A stretch of 64,000 nucleotides of DNA from Marixanthomonas sp. SCSIO 43207 (GTDB lineage: Bacteria > Bacteroidota > Bacteroidia > Flavobacteriales > Flavobacteriaceae), in assembly GCF_019904255.1 (NCBI RefSeq), contig NZ_CP063203.1:310001-374000 (forward strand). Reading direction: 5' to 3'. Below are positions 56,661-64,000 of this stretch, piece by piece. The position numbers and the translations under genes were made by a program. Position 1 is the first letter of the stretch; each line of letters opens with the position of its first letter. Under the pieces are notes generated by a model that did not search any database, was not told the DNA's origin, and saw only the letters and a list, made by a program, of their open reading frames with translations.

Positions 56661-56690
56661 AAATAAAAAAAGCCCCACAATGGGACTTTT
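56661..56690 (-). terminator. Attenuator terminator immediately upstream of DAHP synthase
   Basis: On the minus strand AAAAGTCCCA-ttg-TGGGGCTTTT (56690-56668): 10 pairs with one G-T wobble, then TTTATTTTT. It ends about 9-16 bases before the aroG ATG, that is, in front of the gene, not after one. Its 5' arm AGTCCCA (56681-56687) can instead pair with TGGGATT (56712-56718), a candidate antiterminator. Confidence 0.85.
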
Positions 56691-56723
56691 ATATAATATA
56701 ATATGTACAATAATCCCAATAGG

Positions 56724-56768
56724 TTACAGTTTATATAAATGCCACCAATATGTTGAAAAATTGAACAT
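56724..56768 (-). CDS. Aromatic-rich leader peptide (attenuator) of the DAHP synthase operon
   Basis: A 14-codon frame, ATG at 56768 to TAA at 56726-56724, encoding MFNFSTYWWHLYKL. Six residues are aromatic amino acids: Phe2, Phe4, Tyr7, Trp8, Trp9 and Tyr12. All three products of the pathway occur, and Tyr-Trp-Trp is contiguous. It is preceded by an A/G-rich stretch and followed after 33 bases by the terminator. A ribosome ending at the stop codon would cover 56712-56718 and let the terminator form; a ribosome stalled on Tyr or Trp codons would leave this segment free to form the antiterminator. The peptide is too short to be found by ordinary gene calling. Confidence 0.75.
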   Translation of the reverse strand: MFNFSTYWWHLYKL

Positions 56769-56867
56769 CTTTTTTTTCTCTTTTATAAGTGGCTAAAATA
56801 CCTATTTATATATCATTTTGAAAACGTTTTAAGTAAATTTTAAACCTTACACAGAAAGAAATTTATG

Positions 56868-56875
56868 TAGCTTTG
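56868..56875 (+). promoter_or_regulatory. Candidate gldA promoter -7 element
   Basis: TAGCTTTG, an exact TAnnTTTG match, 14 bases before the gldA ATG; the leader would be very short. Confidence 0.55.
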
Positions 56876-56889
56876 TTTTTTTATAAAGT

Positions 56890-57795
56890 ATGTCAATAAA
56901 CGTCACAAATATTACAAAAACCTACGGAACGCAAAAAGCGTTAAACTCCGTATCATTCAGTATTAAAACCGGTGAGATCGTAGGGTTTTTAGGACCTAAT
57001 GGCGCTGGGAAATCTACCTTAATGAAAATATTGACAACCTATCTTCCGACTTCAGAAGGAAAAGCAAGTGTTAATGGTTTTGAAGTTTCTAAAGATGATT
57101 TTAAGGTTCAAAAAAGTGTTGGTTATTTACCTGAACACAATCCGTTGTACCTTGATATGTATGTGCGAGAGTTTCTTCATTTTCAAGCTGAAATATATAA
57201 AACCTCAAAGAGTGAAATAGAAAAAATTATTGAACGCACAGGACTATCACCCGAAGCTAATAAAAAAATTCAACAACTATCAAAAGGATATAGACAACGA
57301 GTAGGTATCGCCAGCGCACTGCTTCACGACCCTGAGGTTCTTATTCTTGATGAACCAACTACAGGCTTAGACCCAAATCAATTAATAGAAATTAGAGAAT
57401 TAATAAAAAGCATTGGTAAAGAAAAAACAGTGCTATTATCTACTCACATTATGCAGGAGGTAGAAGCTATTTGTGACCGTGTGATTATCATTAATAAAGG
57501 GTCTATCGTGCTTAATAAAAACCTTGCTGAATTACAATCTGGTCAACAACAAATTGTTGAAGTAGAGTTTGATTACAGAGTTGAAACTGTTGCTTTGCAA
57601 AAATTGCCGAATGTAACCAAAATTGAAAATCCTGGCGGACACTTTATTTATAACATCTATTTTTCTACCCAAAAGGATATGCGGAGCGAAGTCTTTGATT
57701 TTGCACACGATAATGGTTTAAAAATCCTTCAGCTGCATCAAAAAAATACGACGCTTGAAAAGCTATTTGTAGAATTAACTAGTCCTCAAAAATAA
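56890..57795 (+). CDS. gldA: Gliding-associated ABC transporter ATP-binding subunit GldA
   Basis: A 301-residue ABC ATPase. Walker A is GFLGPNGAGKSTLMK, the signature LSKGYRQRVGIASALL, Walker B EVLILDEPTTGLDP and the switch His in LLSTHIMQEVEA. A C-terminal extension of about 80 residues follows. The whole matches GldA of Flavobacterium, which works with the membrane subunits GldF and GldG; these are not in the window, as in F. johnsoniae where gldA is separate. The 3' end overlaps the convergent GIN-domain gene by 17 bases. Confidence 0.92.
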   Translation: MSINVTNITKTYGTQKALNSVSFSIKTGEIVGFLGPNGAGKSTLMKILTTYLPTSEGKASVNGFEVSKDDFKVQKSVGYLPEHNPLYLDMYVREFLHFQAEIYKTSKSEIEKIIERTGLSPEANKKIQQLSKGYRQRVGIASALLHDPEVLILDEPTTGLDPNQLIEIRELIKSIGKEKTVLLSTHIMQEVEAICDRVIIINKGSIVLNKNLAELQSGQQQIVEVEFDYRVETVALQKLPNVTKIENPGGHFIYNIYFSTQKDMRSEVFDFAHDNGLKILQLHQKNTTLEKLFVELTSPQK

Positions 57796-58531
57796 GACGT
57801 CCTCTGTATAATTGTTCAACTTCAACAATTGGTGGTCTATTTTTGGCTATCACGTTACCCAAACTTACTATTTCACCTTTTATAGATTCTTGCGGATTTA
57901 CAATCATATCCTGAGTTCCGCGGTGAAAAAGCATCAAATTATCAATTATTAAGTTGGGCGCTTCAATTCTTGCATCACCGGCAAATATTCCGAAATTAGC
58001 TCGTTTGGCTTTTCCGGATAAAAAGAAATTTGATAATCCGTTTGCCACAATCTGCAAGTTTTGAACGTCTAGTTTTAATTTAAAATCTCCATCTATATGA
58101 AAAGCATCTTCACTCTCTTGATCTTCACTTATTAATGCCAAAAAAGGATATGAAAGTGTACCAACTCCCAAAACAGCCAAACCAGAACTGTTGCGTATAC
58201 GTTCAAGATTTGGTGCGGTTACATAAACTTTTGTAATTCCATAATCGCGCACTAGGTTACATCCATTGGTGTTTCTAAGGTTTAACACACCATCTTTTAC
58301 CTCAACTTCTATATCATTGAGTAGGTTATCACCAGTTTCTACGATTACTTTTTGTGTTTCACCTTGTTTGATAATCAATTGAGTGCGTTCCCAAACAGTT
58401 ATTTTATTGAATGGGTCTACAGTAAATTCTTCTTGAATAATATCGCCCGCTGCTTGAAAACAGTTTAATCCTTTATCTGAATCACAACTCAAAAAAGGAA
58501 ACAACAAAAAGATGACGAAAATTTTTTTCAT
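57779..58531 (-). CDS. GIN-domain (DUF2807) lipoprotein, copy B
   Basis: A 250-residue lipoprotein (lipobox LLFPFLSCDSDKG, Cys about residue 16) with a right-handed beta-helix-like head GIN domain: DPFNKITVWERTQLIIKQGE, VIVETGDNLLNDIEVEVKDG, NLVRDYGITKVYVTAPNLE and C-terminal NRPPIVEVEQLYRGRLIFED. Function unknown. It is clearly paralogous to the gene at 59686-60441 (same CNLVRDY, NRPPIVEVEELF/QLY and GRLIF endings). It closes a duplicated two-gene cassette. Confidence 0.88.
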   Translation of the reverse strand: MKKIFVIFLLFPFLSCDSDKGLNCFQAAGDIIQEEFTVDPFNKITVWERTQLIIKQGETQKVIVETGDNLLNDIEVEVKDGVLNLRNTNGCNLVRDYGITKVYVTAPNLERIRNSSGLAVLGVGTLSYPFLALISEDQESEDAFHIDGDFKLKLDVQNLQIVANGLSNFFLSGKAKRANFGIFAGDARIEAPNLIIDNLMLFHRGTQDMIVNPQESIKGEIVSLGNVIAKNRPPIVEVEQLYRGRLIFED

Positions 58532-58552
58532 TTCTGAATACTTCAGTAGTTA

Positions 58553-59659
58553 TTAAAGGCGCACACCAATTCCAAATTCTACACCTTCGGCTTTGGCCCA
58601 ATGTGCTTTTACGGTTACCGATGCAAAGATTTTATCTTTATAAAAATAACGTTTTAAACCTAAGCGATTGTAAACTCTATTTTCAAAATCAAAAGGATAA
58701 TACACATAATACCCTAATTGTGACACAAACGCTACTTTATTAAACCGAAGTTCGTGCCCTATAAACAACCCAACTCGCTTATAATCTTCATCACCAGATA
58801 AATTATACTCTGGAAACGCGATGGACTGATAGTAAATTAATTCTTTTAAAAAATGTGCAAAAAACACATCAACTCCTGCTTGAAATGTGCTTTCGTAATT
58901 AATACGTTTGTCTACAAATGCAGAGACAACATAAAATGGATATTGCCCTTGACCTATTACGTCACTTTCATTCCACCCGAAACGAAATGCAAAGTTGTAT
59001 TTTAATTTTTCGGCATGTGAAGAGCTTGGTGGATCATCTTTTACAATATATTCAGGAAACTCTTCGTGATCTACCAAATAACTAAGACCAACATTAAAGG
59101 CCCAAGTATTTGTACTGTTATTAGGTGCTCTCAAATTGGCATTTGAATAGTGAATAATAGAAAAACCAGCGTGAAAGCCTAACCCTTTATAAAGGTTTTC
59201 TTTTACATAGTTGGCTTTTAAAAAGGTGGTGCTTAAAAAGCGGGTTCCGTAGGCATTGTTTATATAATTTGTCTCCCTATCATAAGGATTGGTTGTATAA
59301 GCAACTCCTTGACCTAATCGTATTACTAAGTTTCTATTAAAAAAATACCAATTGTAATGCCCATACAATCCATAATTTTCACCCAAATATTGGTTTTTCA
59401 TATTTTGGTAAGTGAATGTAAAACCCCAATCTGGATATTGGTATCGACGCTCCCACTCATTAAATCCATATGTTTTTCTGTTATAGGTAAGTATAAGCCC
59501 TCGAGGATGGCCGGTAATTAAATGAGCAATGTCTGGATTGTGTTCTAGAATACTTCCGTAAAGATAATCGGCTTCAAGAGAGAATGGTTTTAGCTTTTTT
59601 TCTTGTGAAAAGATCACACAACAGTTTAAAGCTAGAAAAAAGAGAAAAAAGTATTTCAT
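58553..59659 (-). CDS. PagL-like lipid A deacylase / acyloxyacyl hydrolase, copy B
   Basis: A 368-residue outer-membrane barrel protein of the acyloxyacyl hydrolase (PagL-like) family. It has a signal peptide from the ATG at 59659 (MKYFFLFFLALNCCVIFSQ), DIAHLITGHPRGLILTYNRK, GENYGLYGHYNWYFF, YTTNPYDRETNYINNAYGT, the His-x-Ser catalytic motif in IIHYSNANLRAPN and SGDEDYKRVGLFIGHELRFN. It could remove an acyl chain from lipid A. The earlier ATG at 59686 overlaps the upstream stop and lacks signal-like sequence. It is a paralogue of 60445-61539. Confidence 0.88.
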   Translation of the reverse strand: MKYFFLFFLALNCCVIFSQEKKLKPFSLEADYLYGSILEHNPDIAHLITGHPRGLILTYNRKTYGFNEWERRYQYPDWGFTFTYQNMKNQYLGENYGLYGHYNWYFFNRNLVIRLGQGVAYTTNPYDRETNYINNAYGTRFLSTTFLKANYVKENLYKGLGFHAGFSIIHYSNANLRAPNNSTNTWAFNVGLSYLVDHEEFPEYIVKDDPPSSSHAEKLKYNFAFRFGWNESDVIGQGQYPFYVVSAFVDKRINYESTFQAGVDVFFAHFLKELIYYQSIAFPEYNLSGDEDYKRVGLFIGHELRFNKVAFVSQLGYYVYYPFDFENRVYNRLGLKRYFYKDKIFASVTVKAHWAKAEGVEFGIGVRL

Positions 59660-59685
59660 ATTTTTAAACGAAGCATAAATATACA

Positions 59686-60441
59686 TTAATCCCTAAATAT
59701 TAACCTACCCGTAAACAATTCTTCTACCTCAACAATAGGTGGACGATTTACTGAAATCACATCTCCTGTTCCTTGAATTACACCTCTTATTTCATCAATA
59801 GGATGCACGATCATTTTGTTTGCACTTCGTTGTCTAATGTTTAATGTGTCAATTTTAAAACCTTCTCCCTCAAACCTCGGGAACTCATCACTAAAAACTA
59901 AAGAAGCATTTTCTGAACTTCCTGAAATGTAAAAAACACTTTGCCCGTTTGCCGAAACCGAAAACTCATCACAGGTAATATTTAAATAAAAATCACCACT
60001 TTTGCGAGCGTTTACAACGCCTCCAGTACTATTGCTTATTAATGCAAGAGATGAAAACTGTAAATTTCCAACGCTTTTCACATCTCTTGATGATGCATTT
60101 CTTATTTCGGTGATATTGGGAGTAGTGACTATCACTTGAACATTATCATAATCACGTACCAAATTACATTTATTATTATTTTTAACCACCAAGGTTTCGC
60201 TTTCTATAGCTACGGAAATATCGGGAAGAAGGTTTTTTCCGGTTTTAATAATTACTTGTTGAATAGCGCCTTGTTTTAACTGTAATGCAACATCGTTTTC
60301 AATTCGTATTTTACTGAAACTATCAACTACAAACTCCTCAACAACACGATCACCAACCGTTTGAAAGCAATCTGGAGCATTTTCTGAATTGCACGAGACT
60401 ATTATCAAAAACAAACCGAATATGTATAAAAACTTTTTCAT
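59686..60441 (-). CDS. GIN-domain (DUF2807) lipoprotein, copy A
   Basis: A 251-residue lipoprotein (lipobox IFGLFLIIVSCNSEN) with the head GIN beta domain: VDSFSKIRIENDVALQLKQG, VIIKTGKNLLPDISVAIESE, CNLVRDYDNVQVIVTTPNI and VNRPPIVEVEELFTGRLIFRD. It starts 3 bases after the upstream PagL-like gene, copy A, and is paralogous to 57779-58531. Confidence 0.88.
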   Translation of the reverse strand: MKKFLYIFGLFLIIVSCNSENAPDCFQTVGDRVVEEFVVDSFSKIRIENDVALQLKQGAIQQVIIKTGKNLLPDISVAIESETLVVKNNNKCNLVRDYDNVQVIVTTPNITEIRNASSRDVKSVGNLQFSSLALISNSTGGVVNARKSGDFYLNITCDEFSVSANGQSVFYISGSSENASLVFSDEFPRFEGEGFKIDTLNIRQRSANKMIVHPIDEIRGVIQGTGDVISVNRPPIVEVEELFTGRLIFRD

Positions 60442-60444
60442 TGT

Positions 60445-61539
60445 TTATATTCTTAACCCTATTCCAAATTCTACCCCTTCTACTTTTGCTCCGTGTGATT
60501 TTAAAGTTGACACACCAAATATCTTATTGGTTATGTAATATTTTAATCCGGCGCGTATGTAGGTTCTTCCTTCAAAATCGTATGGATAATAGGCATAATA
60601 CCCAAATTGTGAAACCACTGCCAGCTTATTCAAAGTAAGTTCGTGACCAAGAAATATGCCTACTCGTTTATAATCTTCATCACCACTAAGAGAACGATCA
60701 AGACCTGATGCTACTAAATATTCTATTTCTTTTTCTAAAAATTCAGAAAAGAAAACGTCTGCTCCTACTTGAAATTTACTTTTGTAACTCACTCGCTTGT
60801 CCAAAAATGTGGATACCACTAAAAAAGGATGTTGTCCTAACCCTACATAATCACTTTCGTTAATTCCGCTACGTAAAACCACATTAAAGTGAATAGGTTC
60901 GGTTATAGTTTTATCAACGACATCTGTGATGTATTCAGCAGTTTCAGATTCAAATTCATATTGTAAACCTATATTAAATGTAAATGAATTGGTACTAGAA
61001 TTGGGTGCTTTAAAGTTTCCGTTGGAATAATGAATGAGAGCTATTCCGGCATTTAGCCCAATATTTTTGAACAAATTTTCTTTGTTGTAATTAAGCAAAA
61101 GATAGGTTGAACTAAGCAGTTGGGTTCCGTAAGCATTGTTTTTAAAATTTGTCTCTAAATCAAACGGATTGGTAGTATAGGCGATTCCTTGTGCAATTCT
61201 AAACATGACATTTCGCCTAAAAAAATAGAAATTTAAATGACCATATAAACCGTAATTTTCACCTAAAATATCATTACCAGGGTTTTGATGCAACATAGAA
61301 AAACCCCAATCTGGAAAATTATATTCTCTGTGCCATCGCTTTGAGCCAAAGGTTTTTTTATTGTATCCCAAAATAAATCCCTGTGGATGATTGGTTACCA
61401 AATGAGCAATATCTTTATTGTGGCGTACAATTGTGCCGTAAAAGTAATTTGCATCAATAAAATAATCTGTTGCTGGCTCTTCTTGTGAAAGCACAAAAAA
61501 AGGTGCTAAAAGAACAATAATGGACAGTTTTAGTTTCAT
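60445..61539 (-). CDS. PagL-like lipid A deacylase / acyloxyacyl hydrolase, copy A
   Basis: A 364-residue barrel protein like copy B: signal peptide MKLKLSIIVLLAPFFVLSQ, DIAHLVTNHPQGFILGYNKK, GENYGLYGHLNFYFF, YTTNPFDLETNFKNNAYGT, His-x-Ser in LIHYSNGNFKAPN and SGDEDYKRVGIFLGHELTLN. It starts the four-gene cassette. The ATG at 61539 is chosen; a TTG at 61548 would add three residues. Confidence 0.88.
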   Translation of the reverse strand: MKLKLSIIVLLAPFFVLSQEEPATDYFIDANYFYGTIVRHNKDIAHLVTNHPQGFILGYNKKTFGSKRWHREYNFPDWGFSMLHQNPGNDILGENYGLYGHLNFYFFRRNVMFRIAQGIAYTTNPFDLETNFKNNAYGTQLLSSTYLLLNYNKENLFKNIGLNAGIALIHYSNGNFKAPNSSTNSFTFNIGLQYEFESETAEYITDVVDKTITEPIHFNVVLRSGINESDYVGLGQHPFLVVSTFLDKRVSYKSKFQVGADVFFSEFLEKEIEYLVASGLDRSLSGDEDYKRVGIFLGHELTLNKLAVVSQFGYYAYYPYDFEGRTYIRAGLKYYITNKIFGVSTLKSHGAKVEGVEFGIGLRI

Positions 61540-61568
61540 TGCGGGCAAAGTAACGCAATTTTTCAGTT

Positions 61569-62510
61569 TTAAAAGGGTAAGTTTTTTAAATCTACATTTC
61601 CGCCAGAAATTATAATTCCTACTTTTTTTGAATTAAAAAACGCTTTTCTTTTAAGCACAGCTGCCAAAGGTACTGCCGAAGAAGGCTCTACAACTATCTT
61701 CATTCGTTCCCAAATGAGTTGCATAGCTTGTTTAATTTCTAGTTCATCAACACGTATTATGTCAGAAACCAATTTTTTAATGATTGGAAAGTTTTGATCT
61801 CCTAGATTGGTTCGTAAACCATCTGCGATTGTATGTGTTGTTTTATTGGTTTCAATTGTTCCGCTTTGCAGAGACCGCCAAGCATCATCCACCTCAAATG
61901 GTTCGCTTCCTATGGTTTTGCAATGATTACTTAAATAGTGACTTGCCAATGCAGTACCAGCAAGTAAACCACCACCGCCTACCGGAGTTAAGATATAATC
62001 TAGATCTGTATGCTTTTTTAATAATTCAAAAGCTGCAGTGCCTTGTCCTAAAATTACATTCAAATCATTTGACGGATGAATAAAAGTAGCTCCTTTTTCT
62101 GTTTGAATGCGATTTGCTTCTTCTTCACGAGCGGCTAGCGTTGGTTGTGATTCGGTAATGATACCACCATATTGTTTTACAGCATCTTTTTTTACTTGAG
62201 GAGCGTTTGAAGGCATCACGATGTAGGCTTTTACACCTAAGTTTTTTGCAGCTAGTGAAAGAGCTTGAGCAAAATTCCCGGAGGAATGTGTTACCACTCC
62301 GTTCTTTTTTTGAATTTCAGATAATTGTTGAATGGCGTTAATGGCTCCGCGCATTTTAAAAGCTCCCATTTTCTGAAAATTTTCACACTTAAAGTAAAGC
62401 TTTGCCTGTGCCATTTCGTCTAGTAAGGATGACGTAAGCACGGGAGTTTGATGCACATGAGGTTTTACTCGATTGTATGATGAAACAACAGCTTCTTTTG
62501 AAGGAACCAT
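61569..62510 (-). CDS. PLP-dependent threonine/serine dehydratase or serine racemase
   Basis: A 313-residue fold-type II PLP enzyme. The Schiff-base lysine is Lys52 in FQKMGAFKMRGAINAI; the PLP-binding SSGNFAQALSLAAK and GGGGLLAGTALA loop are present. It has no C-terminal ACT domain, so it resembles the short catabolic threonine dehydratase or serine racemase more than IlvA. It deaminates Thr or Ser, or racemises Ser; sequence alone does not decide. It ends 30 bases before the PagL-like gene and follows cysH. Confidence 0.9.
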   Translation of the reverse strand: MVPSKEAVVSSYNRVKPHVHQTPVLTSSLLDEMAQAKLYFKCENFQKMGAFKMRGAINAIQQLSEIQKKNGVVTHSSGNFAQALSLAAKNLGVKAYIVMPSNAPQVKKDAVKQYGGIITESQPTLAAREEEANRIQTEKGATFIHPSNDLNVILGQGTAAFELLKKHTDLDYILTPVGGGGLLAGTALASHYLSNHCKTIGSEPFEVDDAWRSLQSGTIETNKTTHTIADGLRTNLGDQNFPIIKKLVSDIIRVDELEIKQAMQLIWERMKIVVEPSSAVPLAAVLKRKAFFNSKKVGIIISGGNVDLKNLPF

Positions 62511-62581
62511 AGAAGAGTATTTTTCTGAAAAAGGAAAAGTAGTACATTTTTTTCAGAAAGTAATAGTGTTTTTATGATAAA

Positions 62582-63214
62582 CTACCCTGGTAAATGGATT
62601 CCGCATTCACGATTTTCAAGGGCTTTTACAGGGTCATAATAATCAAACTCAACTGGTAAGTTATGATTTTTTAAATAATCTAACATTTGAGAATCATCAA
62701 AATGATAAAAAGGGCAAACTTTTAAAACTCCATCTTCAGTAAAACTCAATATATCAATCGAGTCTCTATAGTCTGTTTGTCTTTTTCTGAGGTTTGTAAA
62801 CCACACATCTGGTTTGTATTTACGTAACGCTTTTTTAAAAGGTTTTAACTTGACAAGTTCTGAAAAAGATTCGTGCTTTGGATTATCAATTGTAGGTTCA
62901 CCTAAGGTATTTTTTATAAAAGCTGTGGTATACTCTGGAGTAAATATTTCAATATTTAACTGCAATCCACCTATCAAATCATTTGCATGAGTATACGTAG
63001 CTTGAGTGTTAAACCCTGTGTCACACCAAACAACAGGCATGTTCTTATCTTGCTTTGTCACGGCATATAATAATGCTGCAGAATACGGCCCAAAACTAGT
63101 TGTAAGCCAAGGATTTTTAGCAAGTTGTAAAGCAAACTTTATGATATCTGCTGGTTGCTCGTAGCGTAAACTTTTATTAAAAAGATGGATATTATTTGAA
63201 GATACAGTACTCAT
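62582..63214 (-). CDS. cysH: Phosphoadenosine phosphosulfate (PAPS) reductase family protein
   Basis: A 210-residue reductase with the modified PP-loop TTSFGPYSAALLYAV, VVWCDTGFNTQATYTHA, WFTNLRKRQTDYRDSIDIL and the catalytic C-terminal motif NRECGIHLPG (Cys204). The CC pair that binds a 4Fe-4S cluster in APS reductases is absent, so it is of the cluster-free PAPS type. It reduces activated sulfate to sulfite. An Rrf2 regulator is encoded directly upstream. The cysDN and sulfite reductase genes often found beside it are not in the window. Confidence 0.93.
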   Translation of the reverse strand: MSTVSSNNIHLFNKSLRYEQPADIIKFALQLAKNPWLTTSFGPYSAALLYAVTKQDKNMPVVWCDTGFNTQATYTHANDLIGGLQLNIEIFTPEYTTAFIKNTLGEPTIDNPKHESFSELVKLKPFKKALRKYKPDVWFTNLRKRQTDYRDSIDILSFTEDGVLKVCPFYHFDDSQMLDYLKNHNLPVEFDYYDPVKALENRECGIHLPG

Positions 63215-63235
63215 AATCTTATTACCCTATGGGAT

Positions 63236-63258
63236 TAGTAGAGTTTACAAAACTACTA
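63236..63258 (-). promoter_or_regulatory. cysH promoter with overlapping inverted repeat (candidate Rrf2 operator)
   Basis: The minus-strand -7 element TAGTTTTG (63248-63255) lies inside an inverted repeat TAGTAG (63236-63241), 11 bases, CTACTA (63253-63258). With one mismatch the arms extend outward. It lies 22 bases before the cysH start and just after the Rrf2 gene. Confidence 0.55.
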
Positions 63259-63283
63259 TTTTATGATACAATAAAACAAGTTA

Positions 63284-63700
63284 TTAGCTTTTAATTATGA
63301 TATCCTCTAGTGTTGTGTTTTCTAGTATGTTAAGTGTATTATCACGCACTTGAATCATAAGTTTATGAACCGAACATACAGATTCATCAGGGCAGTCTTC
63401 GCATTTTTCATAAAAGTTAAGACTTACACAAGGGACCATTGCGATAGGTCCTTCTAAAATTCTATATATTTCAGCTACTCGTATTTCGTGTGCTTCCTTT
63501 AATAGATAATAACCACCGCCTTTACCTTTTTTGGAACCTAAAAAACCAGCTTTTCTTAAATTAAGCAAGATACTTTCCAAAAACTTCTGAGAAATATTCT
63601 CTGAATCTGCAATGACTGAAATTTGTACAGGATCATCTTCCTCCCTTTTGGCAAGAAAAGTAAGTGCTTTTAGTCCATATTTGGTTTTTCTTGATAACAT
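63284..63700 (-). CDS. Rrf2-family transcriptional regulator with cluster-type cysteines
   Basis: A 138-residue winged-helix regulator of the Rrf2 family (MLSRKTKYGLKALTFLAKRE, ISQKFLESILLNLRKAGFL, SKKGKGGGYYL wing). Cys91, Cys100, Cys103, Cys109 and His112 in CVSLNFYEKCEDCPDESVCS correspond to the Fe-S ligand region of IscR-type members, so it may sense sulfur or redox state through a cluster. The adjacent cysH gene makes sulfate assimilation the probable target, as for CymR in Gram-positives; this is inference. Confidence 0.93.
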   Translation of the reverse strand: MLSRKTKYGLKALTFLAKREEDDPVQISVIADSENISQKFLESILLNLRKAGFLGSKKGKGGGYYLLKEAHEIRVAEIYRILEGPIAMVPCVSLNFYEKCEDCPDESVCSVHKLMIQVRDNTLNILENTTLEDIIIKS

Positions 63701-63810
63701 TTTTGAAACAATAAAAACAAATTAGTGTTTAAAAAAAATTAAAAGTATTCAAAGTTTTACAAACAGAAATAAGATACTTTCAAAAATTTAATAAAAGTTC
63801 ACACTTCTTA

Positions 63811-64000
63811 TTATACAATCTTTTTATTGTTTAACACTACACTATACGTAATATCAACATTACCTTCAAGAGTAATTGAAACAGAACAATATTTTTCAAA
63901 ACTTAAAGCCGCCGCTCGTTTTGCTTTTTCTTCATCAATATTTCCTTTTAAATAGATTGTAGTATGTATGGCTTTAAAAGGCTTTGCGCTTTTTGTTTCT
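63811..64000 (-). CDS. OsmC-family protein (C-terminal part, cut by window edge)
   Basis: The last 62 codons of a gene that runs off the right edge; stop TAA at 63811-63813. The readable sequence includes KPFKAIHTTIYLKGNIDEEK, AKRAAALSFEKYCSVSITLEG and DITYSVVLNNKKIV. The EKYCSV motif with its cysteine is the mark of OsmC/Ohr-like thiol-dependent peroxidases. It reads towards the Rrf2 gene, 110 bases away. Confidence 0.82.
   Translation of the reverse strand, partial: ETKSAKPFKAIHTTIYLKGNIDEEKAKRAAALSFEKYCSVSITLEGNVDITYSVVLNNKKIV

Noticed and set aside
1-64000. CRISPR arrays, transposases, integrases, att sites or prophage genes
   Set aside because: None found; the window is housekeeping chromosome with even composition.

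Overview
The window looks like chromosome of a gliding-type marine or aquatic member of the Flavobacteriaceae (phylum Bacteroidota). The evidence is: AT-rich DNA; a short (287-residue) primary sigma factor; repeated TAnnTTTG promoter elements instead of -35/-10 boxes of the E. coli type; gliding genes gldA, gldB and gldC; two proteins with type IX secretion (T9SS) C-terminal sorting domains; a SusC/SusD pair; and a dcw cluster in the Bacteroidota layout. I cannot name a species.

Layout. 0-1.5 kb: the start of a TonB-dependent receptor, cut by the window edge, and its small HYC/CC partner. 1.6-4.4 kb: rpsO and pnp with structured leaders. 4.6-7.5 kb: a complete proline pathway, proC-proB-proA. 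7.6-11.5 kb: rpoD, a BLUF blue-light sensor coupled to rpe, a YpdA-like flavoprotein and an MtfA-like peptidase. 11.8-16.6 kb: a SusC/SusD pair without carbohydrate enzymes. 16.7-33 kb (minus strand): tRNA-Arg, yqeY, then the dcw cluster ftsZ-ftsA-ftsQ-murC-murG-ftsW-murD-mraY-murE-ftsI-ftsL-rsmH-mraZ (listed 3' to 5'), headed by a MraZ operator. murF, ddl and murB are not in it. 33.1-39.5 kb: hydrolase, engB, gldC/gldB, nadE, an unusual response regulator and dnaG. 39.6-42.2 kb: an ECF sigma/anti-sigma/outer-membrane-protein operon with a matching ECF promoter. 42.2-48.2 kb: polyprenyl synthase, two T9SS cargo proteins, rlmN and queA. 48.3-56.8 kb (minus): an aroG-chorismate mutase fusion, rsgA, dtd, two DUF3857/transglutaminase proteins, mazG-like, a small membrane protein and aroA. 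56.9-61.5 kb: gldA and a tandemly duplicated two-gene cassette (PagL-like deacylase plus GIN-domain protein). 61.5-64 kb: PLP dehydratase, cysH, an Rrf2 regulator and the end of an OsmC-like gene.

The most interesting element is at 56.66-56.77 kb, before the DAHP synthase-chorismate mutase gene. A 14-codon reading frame encodes a peptide with two Phe, two Tyr and two adjacent Trp. It is followed by a sequence that can pair with the 5' arm of a strong intrinsic terminator lying just before the aroG start codon. The geometry fits ribosome-stalling transcription attenuation sensing all three aromatic amino acids at the entry to their pathway.

No intergenic stretch exceeds about 275 bases. I see no CRISPR array, rRNA, insertion sequence or prophage.
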